Source: an uncultured Porphyromonadaceae bacterium (GTDB taxonomy: Bacteria > Bacteroidota > Bacteroidia > Bacteroidales > Muribaculaceae). Taken from it: 5,728 bases of DNA. A model generated the notes under the pieces. The model did no database searches, was not told the origin of the DNA, and was given only the letters and a program-made list of their open reading frames with translations. Below are positions 1-5,728 of the stretch, in pieces. Position 1 is the first letter of the stretch, and every line of letters begins with the position of its first letter. The stretch lies in assembly GCA_947176285.1 (NCBI GenBank), contig CAMWQF010000196.1, positions 1-5,728 of the forward strand. The letters are read 5' to 3'. The position numbers and the translations under genes were made by a program.

Positions 1-144
1 TATCTTGGTTTGCCGTTCTTAGTTTTTATTTTTATCGGTTTGTAGGTTTTTCGGTATCAAGTTTTGGTGGGGTCTTGGTTGCGTGGGGTCGTGGGATCTT
101 GGTTTCTAGGGATCTAGGTTTCGGGGGATCTAGGGGCGAGGGGG
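1..144. repeat. Degenerate G/T-rich tandem repeat tract, about 16-bp period
   Basis: The plus strand here is rich in G and T and poor in C. It contains about eight degenerate copies of a core close to ATCTTGGTTT, starting near 2, 16, 34, 56, 71, 96, 112 and 128. From 69 the copies fall into 16-bp units (69-84, 93-108, 109-124, 125-140) with an 8-bp half unit at 85-92. The units begin GGGATCT or GGGGTCT. The 3' end is G-rich, with runs at 69-72, 85-88, 93-95, 109-111, 123-127, 133-136 and 140-144. No convincing reading frame crosses it. The tract may extend upstream of the window. Its function is unknown; it could be a slippage-derived low-complexity spacer or a structured element. Confidence 0.7.
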
Positions 145-298
145 ATAATATAGCGTCGTTGTGGTGCTTTGATAATAACAACAACTATTGTGGGAATTTG
201 GGGAAGGGCGCGAGACATAAATATGTTAAAAAATGTCGCATTTACGCAAAATACCAATTATTTTTATCTACCAATCTAAAAAATCCGATTATTTTAAT
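145..298. other. Intergenic stretch with no recognised gene
   Basis: This AT-rich segment lies between the G-rich repeat tract and the promoter of the large secreted-protein gene. The G/T bias of the preceding tract stops here and the plus strand becomes rich in A. I see no credible coding frame, tRNA, terminator or riboswitch-like structure. The only palindrome of note is TTTAATTAAA at 293-302, which overlaps the -7 promoter box. Together with the repeat tract, this leaves almost 350 bases without a gene at the left end of the window. Confidence 0.6.
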
Positions 299-306
299 TA
301 AATTTG
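299..306 (+). promoter_or_regulatory. Bacteroidetes -7 box (TAAATTTG) of the large secreted-protein gene
   Basis: TAAATTTG matches the Bacteroidetes primary sigma factor -7 consensus TAnnTTTG at every fixed position. Transcription would start roughly 5 to 8 bases downstream, giving a leader of about 35 bases before the ATG at 349. That leader is A-rich near the start codon (AACAAACAACAACGACTA) and lacks a Shine-Dalgarno sequence, as is usual in this phylum. I find no clear TTG or TTTG -33 element at the expected distance (about 265-280), so the promoter is supported by the -7 box and its position alone. Confidence 0.6.
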
Positions 307-348
307 CAAAGGAATTGCAATATATCTATTAACAAACAACAACGACTA

Positions 349-3300
349 ATGAATCTAAAGAGTTTCTCATTTGCCTCCTTGCTGCTGTTGGCAAGTTTGT
401 GCGTTTGCTCATTTGCCACTCAACATCCGGCAAAGTTTAAAGAGGCAACCTCCCGCTCCCCTATCTCATTAGGGAAAGCCAAACCTAATCCCGGTCTTAA
501 GAAAATGGACCAAAATCAGTTGCAATGGAAGGTATCTTCTTATGCAGAAGACCTTTCTGCGTTTTCCTATAATGGAATCATACGCAAGAATCCTCTATTG
601 CCCTATACTCCAATAAAGACGTCACCAACTATACCTGCAAAGATGCCGGCAAAGGCAGCCGCTGATATGCCTACACTTATGGGCTGTGTATGTTATGCAG
701 ATTCATGGGTAGCCACCGGCATTGGTAAAGTGGGTATCTATGAAATCGGCACATCCGCACTCAAACAGGTGAGCCTTCACGAGGATATGCTGACCTCTTA
801 CGGTCAGGTATATGCCGGCACCAAATATTTTGCTACGCAGCCTGAACTATATTCAGGTTGGGTGCTGAGCATGCAATACAATATCTATGACACTCGGGAT
901 TGGACAGAAAGCCAAGAACCAGGCGATTATAATTTCAATGCTCGTGCAATGGCATTTGATCCCCTCACTCGTCGTGCATATGCCATCACCCGAGATGATG
1001 ATTACTACTATTTCGGAATGATGGATATGGAAACATATTCATTTACAACTTTGAGCACAGTAGGCACTGAAGACTGGGCAGCCCTTATGTGCAGCAGAGA
1101 AGGAATTGTCTACGGTGTGAAAAAAGATGGCACATTAGTAAAATTCGATAAGAATTCCGGCGCATTTTCTGTAATAGGACAGACAGGGCTTGCCAGCACA
1201 AAAATGACTTGCGGAACCATTGATGCCGAATCAGGACGATGCTTCTACATTCATTACACAGACTACGTGTCGGACATGTATGAAATCGACCTATCGACAG
1301 GCACTCCGACATTCCTTTTTCCTCTTCCTGAGAAAGCACAGGTATTGAGTTTATTTGTGCCTGAGAAAGTCAGCGCAGAAGGCGCACCTGCCAAAGCTAC
1401 TGATCTTGCGCTTGATTTTGCCTTGAATTCCCTAAAGGGCAATTTCAATTTTCAGATACCGGAAGTATCGGAAAGTGGAAATTCACTTGAAGGGAAGGTG
1501 GCTTATTCAGTAAGAATCAACGGACATGAATCAGCCACAGGCGAGGGAAATCCAGGCGAAAACGTGTCTTGCCAACTTGAAGTTCCGTCTTCAGGTGAAT
1601 ATACATTCTCTGTAGTGCTATCAAACGCGGCAGGCGACAACCAGATTGCCACACTCACTGCATGGGTTGGTTATGCCAAACCGGATGCTCCCCAATATTT
1701 ACTCCTACTTCGCCAAGAAGACAAACTCAACCTATCATGGGAAATGGTAACTATACCCGGTGCAGCAGATGATGGCGTGACCTACTCTATTGTTGCATAT
1801 CCGAGCGGAAAAACTGTTGCAGAAGGATTGAAAGAGAATTATTTCATTTGCGATCTGCCTGATTCGGAAGAACTTATCAGACATAGTTTCGGGGTGCGAG
1901 CCCACTATGGCGACAGCAAATCGGAAGAATCAGTTTCTAACAATTACGTGACAGGCTATCTATCGCTTCCCTTTATAGAAGACTTCCAAGACTACTCAAG
2001 CATGGATCTTTTCACAATAGTGAATGCCAACAAAGACGGCCGCACGTGGGAATATAATTTTTTTGGTGAGCAAGGACGCATTTTAATCAACTACTCATAT
2101 TCCACACCTCATGATGACTGGGCAATACTTCATCCAGTCAGACTTGAAGGCGGAAAAATCTACGAAATCGGTTGTGATGCTCACGGCACCCCGGCTTATG
2201 AAGAGAAATTTGAGATTGCAGTAGCCAAAGGCACTGATAGAGAATCACTTGATGCAGCAGAAGTAATCCTACCCAATGTGATTCTCAAGTACACAGAAGA
2301 ATATGCCAAATACTCTGCCACATTCACTCCTAAAGAAAGCGGAATCTATTATGTTGGCTATCACGCAATAAGCGAACCCGACCAGAATAAACTTTTCATC
2401 GACAATGTATTTATTACCAGAGGAAGCACCCTACTTGCGCCGGCTGCAGTCACAGATGCAGAAGTCCAAGCGGATCCATCCGGATTGCTATCTGCTGTGA
2501 TCTCATTCACAATGCCGAAATCTGACATCGAGGGGAATCCTCTTACAAATCTTTCATATGCCACAATTGAACGCAACGGCAATGAAATTGCAAGACTGGA
2601 AGGTAATGCCGGAGAGACCCTATCTTACACAGACAACAGTCCCATCAACGGCAACAACACTTATGTCATCACTGCCTATAACTCATACGGGAGAGGTGCT
2701 GAAACATTAATATCAGCTTATGTCGGATTGGTGCAACCTATGAGTGCAGAGGATGTCACTGTCACTTTTGGATCCAACCCAGGAGAGGCAGTCTTGACAT
2801 GGATAGCCCCGGAATATGACATGAATGAAAATAGCCTTTCGGGCACAGAAGTTACCTACAACGTACTCCGTTCGATCAATGGTTCCGCTCTCCTTGAAAT
2901 TGCCTCCGGCTTAAAAGAAACAAGATTCACAGAACAAGTGATTGATCCGGAAGCCGACCAGGTGTTTGTCAACTACTTCATCGAAGCAGTGTCGGTAGGA
3001 GGTGTCGGAGAACGCGCCATCTCAAACATAGCACCATTCGGACGTCCTGAGAAGACACCTGCAAGAGAATCTTTCGGAGGACGAGTATCCGACTATGAAT
3101 GGGGAGCAGAATCCTCTTCTGAGGGCTTCTTAGCCTGGGATATCTATCCAGCCAATGAACTTCCTTTCCCCGGATATGATGGAGGCTCAGTAGCCGCTGC
3201 CTATCTGACATATCAAATCGGCTACGAGAATGCTACGTTGGTATCAAGTCTATTTGACCTTTCAAATCTTGAAAATCCCGTAGTATCTTTCTATCTATTT

Positions 3301-4914
3301 GACTATGTAGATACATCCAACACACTGCGAGTATATGTAGACAACGGCAAGACATGCGAATTAGTTTCCGACATCGAATTCGGAGAATTGGATTTAGAGT
3401 GGAAGAGAAAGACCGTAGATCTCTCTGCCTACAAAGGACAAATCGTGTGTCTAAAGTTTGAGGCAAGTTTGGTAGACTACAACCTCCTCGCCATTGACAA
3501 TCTACGTATTGGCAACGATGCGGACCATAATCTGGCAGTTCTATCAATTTCAGCCCCTGATACAGCAGAAGCGAATGATGACTTCAAGATTACGACACTC
3601 ATTGAAAATGCCGGCAAAAAGACTGCAGAGGCATACTCAATCAATCTTCTATGCGACGGGAAAATCCTGAAATCGGTAGAATGCACCGATCTCAAAGCCG
3701 AAGAATTGGAATCTGTAGAGTTTACAGTATCACTGCCTGTAGTATCAGTTGATAATCCCGAATTCACGGTTGAAATAGACTATCCTCTTGATGAGACAGC
3801 AGAAGACAATACTTCGGAAAAAGCTGTCGTAAGGTTCATCGCTTCCTCATATCCGGAACCGGAGAACCTGCAGGCAACAGTCAACGACAACAATGTTCTT
3901 TTGACTTGGGATCAACCTGACCTCAACAATATGGTGCTTAAGCCTTCGGTTGATGATCTCGAAAGTTATACTCCATTCTCTACCGGTTTGGAAACATCAG
4001 TTGTAGAAAACGACAATATCGGAGAATGGACAACGATTGATGTCGATGGCCTCACTACTTATGTGAGTGAGTTTACCTATCCAGGAGTCGGAGACCCGAT
4101 GGCTTTTGTGGTCTACAACAGTTATCTTCAAGAAGATGTGGTATTTGCATGCCATAGCGGCCATCAGATGTTCCTCTCGCTCGCTTCGCGACCTGATGGA
4201 GACAAGGGTAATGACGATTGGCTAATATCTCCACTTCTAGCAGAATGCGCTCAGACCATTTCTTTCTATTCCAAGTCGATCGACACCTATGGAGTAGATG
4301 ATTTCCAGGTGCTTTATTCTGTTTCCGGCAAAGAAATATCCGATTTCGTGCTTCTCGAAAGTTTCAATACCACCGGAGAATGGAAAGAATATCTTGTGAA
4401 CCTTCCTGAAGGCACCAAGTATTTTGCAATTCGTTGCGTTTCCTACGACAAATATGCTTTCCTTCTCGATGACTTCCGCATGATTACCCACAAAGACAAA
4501 GTCAGTGATTTGGAAATAACGGGCTACAATGTCTACTGCGATGGAGACTGCGTGAATGAGACCCCAATCAATGAGACCTCCTACACCCATATTCCTAATA
4601 TTACGGGACAAAGTACATTAAGTTATAATGTGGCATGTCTCTTCAATCATGGAGAATCAAAACCATCCGAGACAGTACAAGTGACACTGACACCTTCTGC
4701 TGTTTCAGAAATTGCAGCCTCTGATATCACAGTAATCGGACGCAAAGGAATTCTTCTGATCAAGGGTGCAGAAGGGAAAGATGTAAGTGTATCCGATTCA
4801 TTTGGACGAATTGTCTACGAAAATGTACCGGATGGCGAGGTGACAGTTTCTGTTGCTGCCGGCATCTACCTGATCAAAGCAGGAAACACCACGAGCAAAG
4901 TAATCGTAAGATAA
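349..4914 (+). CDS. Secreted multidomain adhesin-like protein with T9SS type A sorting domain
   Basis: This gene encodes a 1521-residue protein predicted to cross the inner membrane by Sec and the outer membrane by the type IX system, ending on the cell surface or outside the cell. Domains by residue: signal peptide 1-23 (hydrophobic core LLLLASLCVC, likely cut after SFA); beta-propeller-like region 105-340 with blade-like repeats (FDPLTRRAY at 203, YGVKKDGTLVKFD at 255, IDAESGRCFY at 291); FN3-like 345-445 and 446-536; choice-of-anchor J/cleaved-adhesin-type 537-692; FN3-like 693-795 and 796-898; a second, MAM-like beta-sandwich 902-1056; CARDB-like 1057-1168; FN3 first half 1169-1199; inserted choice-of-anchor J-type 1200-1380; FN3 second half 1385-1448; sorting domain 1450-1521 ending GIYLIKAGNTTSKVIVR. 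I see no protease or glycosidase active site, so a binding or adhesion role is inferred and the ligand is unknown. The ATG at 349 is preferred because an upstream in-frame TTG at 304 lies inside the promoter box and would bury the signal peptide. Domain limits were judged by eye. Confidence 0.9.
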   Translation: MNLKSFSFASLLLLASLCVCSFATQHPAKFKEATSRSPISLGKAKPNPGLKKMDQNQLQWKVSSYAEDLSAFSYNGIIRKNPLLPYTPIKTSPTIPAKMPAKAAADMPTLMGCVCYADSWVATGIGKVGIYEIGTSALKQVSLHEDMLTSYGQVYAGTKYFATQPELYSGWVLSMQYNIYDTRDWTESQEPGDYNFNARAMAFDPLTRRAYAITRDDDYYYFGMMDMETYSFTTLSTVGTEDWAALMCSREGIVYGVKKDGTLVKFDKNSGAFSVIGQTGLASTKMTCGTIDAESGRCFYIHYTDYVSDMYEIDLSTGTPTFLFPLPEKAQVLSLFVPEKVSAEGAPAKATDLALDFALNSLKGNFNFQIPEVSESGNSLEGKVAYSVRINGHESATGEGNPGENVSCQLEVPSSGEYTFSVVLSNAAGDNQIATLTAWVGYAKPDAPQYLLLLRQEDKLNLSWEMVTIPGAADDGVTYSIVAYPSGKTVAEGLKENYFICDLPDSEELIRHSFGVRAHYGDSKSEESVSNNYVTGYLSLPFIEDFQDYSSMDLFTIVNANKDGRTWEYNFFGEQGRILINYSYSTPHDDWAILHPVRLEGGKIYEIGCDAHGTPAYEEKFEIAVAKGTDRESLDAAEVILPNVILKYTEEYAKYSATFTPKESGIYYVGYHAISEPDQNKLFIDNVFITRGSTLLAPAAVTDAEVQADPSGLLSAVISFTMPKSDIEGNPLTNLSYATIERNGNEIARLEGNAGETLSYTDNSPINGNNTYVITAYNSYGRGAETLISAYVGLVQPMSAEDVTVTFGSNPGEAVLTWIAPEYDMNENSLSGTEVTYNVLRSINGSALLEIASGLKETRFTEQVIDPEADQVFVNYFIEAVSVGGVGERAISNIAPFGRPEKTPARESFGGRVSDYEWGAESSSEGFLAWDIYPANELPFPGYDGGSVAAAYLTYQIGYENATLVSSLFDLSNLENPVVSFYLFDYVDTSNTLRVYVDNGKTCELVSDIEFGELDLEWKRKTVDLSAYKGQIVCLKFEASLVDYNLLAIDNLRIGNDADHNLAVLSISAPDTAEANDDFKITTLIENAGKKTAEAYSINLLCDGKILKSVECTDLKAEELESVEFTVSLPVVSVDNPEFTVEIDYPLDETAEDNTSEKAVVRFIASSYPEPENLQATVNDNNVLLTWDQPDLNNMVLKPSVDDLESYTPFSTGLETSVVENDNIGEWTTIDVDGLTTYVSEFTYPGVGDPMAFVVYNSYLQEDVVFACHSGHQMFLSLASRPDGDKGNDDWLISPLLAECAQTISFYSKSIDTYGVDDFQVLYSVSGKEISDFVLLESFNTTGEWKEYLVNLPEGTKYFAIRCVSYDKYAFLLDDFRMITHKDKVSDLEITGYNVYCDGDCVNETPINETSYTHIPNITGQSTLSYNVACLFNHGESKPSETVQVTLTPSAVSEIAASDITVIGRKGILLIKGAEGKDVSVSDSFGRIVYENVPDGEVTVSVAAGIYLIKAGNTTSKVIVR

Positions 4915-4938
4915 ACGGGCTTTGCTTAAGCAATAAAG

Positions 4939-4968
4939 GCATCGGGCTGACTGCCCGATGCTTTTTTT
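4939..4968 (+). terminator. Intrinsic (Rho-independent) terminator
   Basis: A perfect 9-bp stem (GCATCGGGC at 4939-4947 with GCCCGATGC at 4953-4961) closes a 5-base loop, TGACT, and is followed by seven T residues at 4962-4968. The A/G run just upstream (4935-4938) could pair with the start of the T-run and lengthen the stem. It begins 25 bases after the stop codon of the large gene. On the opposite strand only three T residues follow the stem, so it should act mainly rightward. It separates the large gene from the Sel1-repeat gene. Confidence 0.92.
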
Positions 4969-4969
4969 G

Positions 4970-5000
4970 TTGGAAACTAATGGAATTTTTATTATTTTTG
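4970..5000 (+). promoter_or_regulatory. Bacteroidetes promoter (TTG -33, TATTTTTG -7) for the Sel1-repeat gene
   Basis: TATTTTTG at 4993-5000 matches the Bacteroidetes -7 consensus TAnnTTTG at every fixed position. A TTG at 4970-4972 lies 20 bases upstream, close to the usual spacing for a -33 element, and directly abuts the T-run of the preceding terminator. Only four bases separate the -7 box from the ATG at 5005. Transcription normally begins several bases after this box, so the start site should fall at or next to the start codon and leave almost no leader. Confidence 0.65.
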
Positions 5001-5004
5001 CAGT

Positions 5005-5715
5005 ATGAAAGTGATTTGGATTGTACTATTGTCTTTTGGAATAGGGATGCTTCCCTTTCATATCAGGGCTGAGTCACCGACACAGGTGGCAGAGTCTGCC
5101 ATGGAGGGATATCACCTATTTATGCGAGATTCACTTCCTGACGACCGACAGAAAGGGTATGAAATGATGCTCACTGCTGCCTGGGAAGGGGATGCGAAAG
5201 CTGCAAACAACATAGGCTGGCTTCTTCAAGAAGGGGAGTTTGTAGATAAAGACATGAGCAGGGCTTTCCAATGGTTTGAGCGCGCCTCCGACCAAGGACT
5301 GCCCGCTGCTGCCCTCAACTACATGGAGATGATCCTTAAACACAGAGATGAAGTGCTCTCAAAGCGTATTCCCGATAAAGAACGAATGGCAAAGGCTTCA
5401 ACGCTTGCCGCAACTGCCATGCTACAGGGCAGAGGGCTCCCCTATGACTCAAAGCGAGGGGAAGAGTGGTTGCTACGTGGGGCACTTTTTGGCGATGAAA
5501 ATGCAATAATGACGGTAGCACAGCAGTTAGAAATGTATCCCGATTCATTTTCTTATCTTCCTCTTGAGGAAATTGCGAAAGAATGTGACGCTCTTTTGCC
5601 CGAAGGAGAGAAAAATAAACCGGAAGGGATGGGGCTTTCTGAGTTTGCTGACCTTATGCTTTCACCGACTTTTTGGTACCGGTTGATCAATGATAAAATC
5701 TTAATGCATAATTAA
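5005..5715 (+). CDS. Exported Sel1-like repeat (TPR-type) protein
   Basis: This gene encodes a 236-residue protein with an N-terminal signal peptide (hydrophobic core IWIVLLSFGIGML, likely cut after HIRA near residue 22). No cysteine follows in a lipobox, so a soluble periplasmic or secreted protein is more likely than a lipoprotein. Sel1-like alpha-helical repeats are visible. A partial one spans about 48-63 (KGYEMMLTAAWEGD). A clear one spans about 64-98, with NIGWLLQEGEFVDKD, then RAFQWFERASDQG. A degenerate one spans about 130-163, with AATAMLQGRGLPYDSKRGEEWLLRGALFGD. A possible further half repeat begins near 165. Such repeats usually mediate protein-protein contacts; the partner is unknown and no catalytic residues are apparent. 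The ATG at 5005 gives a proper signal peptide and sits four bases after a -7 box, with no Shine-Dalgarno sequence. The last residues (LMHN) and stop codon lie in an AT-rich direct repeat, so the C-terminus may vary between strains. Confidence 0.85.
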   Translation: MKVIWIVLLSFGIGMLPFHIRAESPTQVAESAMEGYHLFMRDSLPDDRQKGYEMMLTAAWEGDAKAANNIGWLLQEGEFVDKDMSRAFQWFERASDQGLPAAALNYMEMILKHRDEVLSKRIPDKERMAKASTLAATAMLQGRGLPYDSKRGEEWLLRGALFGDENAIMTVAQQLEMYPDSFSYLPLEEIAKECDALLPEGEKNKPEGMGLSEFADLMLSPTFWYRLINDKILMHN

Positions 5716-5728
5716 TAATGCATAATGC
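5703..5728. repeat. AT-rich direct repeat, 14-bp period, cut by the window end
   Basis: AATGCATAAT occurs at 5703-5712 and again at 5717-5726, with the spacer TTAA between them. Each copy contains the palindrome ATGCAT. The first copy and spacer supply the last codons (ATG CAT AAT) and the TAA stop of the Sel1-repeat gene. The array may continue past the window, where more copies cannot be seen. Confidence 0.7.

Noticed and set aside
1..144. CRISPR array or mobile-element end in the repeat tract
   Set aside because: The copies are short, degenerate and directly adjacent with no unique spacers, and there are no terminal inverted repeats or transposase remnants.
177..196. Small hairpin around ACAACTATTGT in the 5' intergenic region
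   Set aside because: The stem is only four base pairs with no T-run or conserved context, which is expected by chance in AT-rich DNA.
304..320. Two TTGCAA palindromes (304-309 and 315-320) as a possible operator
   Set aside because: Six-base palindromes are common in such AT-rich sequence, the first overlaps the -7 box, and no regulator gene or further copies support an operator.
75..332. Open frame of 85 codons on the plus strand at the left end
   Set aside because: It starts at a TTG inside the degenerate repeat tract, has low-complexity composition (Gly-rich, then Asn-rich), runs through the promoter box of the next gene and resembles no known family.
391..411. Possible lipobox cysteines in the signal peptide of the large protein (C18 and C20)
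   Set aside because: The residues before the cysteines (ASLC and LCVC) do not fit the lipobox, which needs a small residue at -1. The C-terminal sorting domain also points to T9SS export rather than a lipoprotein.
4237..4611. Antisense open frame of 124 codons inside the large gene
   Set aside because: It lies wholly opposite a well-supported coding region, has no promoter or signal of its own, and its translation shows no recognisable domain.

Overview
The window looks like chromosomal DNA from a gut-type member of the Bacteroidota, most likely the order Bacteroidales (Muribaculaceae or Prevotellaceae-like; the family is a guess). Three signs support this. The large protein ends in a type IX secretion (T9SS) type A sorting domain. 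Both genes have the Bacteroidetes -7 promoter box TAnnTTTG just upstream. Neither gene has a Shine-Dalgarno sequence, and the large gene has an A-rich leader instead.

Layout: (1) Positions 1-144 are a non-coding, strongly G/T-skewed stretch built from degenerate copies of a core close to ATCTTGGTTT, settling into a 16-bp period and ending in a cluster of G-runs. (2) Positions 145-298 hold no gene I can support and lead into the promoter at 299-306. (3) Positions 349-4914 encode a secreted multidomain protein of 1521 residues: signal peptide, beta-propeller-like region, fibronectin type III-like (FN3) modules, three choice-of-anchor/cleaved-adhesin-type beta-sandwich domains, a CARDB-like domain and a C-terminal T9SS sorting domain. 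(4) Positions 4939-4968 form a strong intrinsic terminator, followed directly by a new promoter. (5) Positions 5005-5715 encode a 236-residue exported Sel1-repeat protein. Its start codon lies so close to the -7 box that the mRNA may be leaderless. (6) The last 26 bases begin a 14-bp-period AT-rich direct repeat that overlaps the end of the Sel1 gene and runs off the window.

The two genes point the same way but are separated by a terminator and a second promoter, so they are probably transcribed separately. Nothing shows that they work together. I see no defence system, mobile element, RNA gene, CRISPR array or enzyme active site. The most unusual items are the degenerate G-rich repeat tract, the FN3 domain split by an inserted adhesin-type domain, the possible leaderless start, and the repeat that supplies a gene's last codons and stop.
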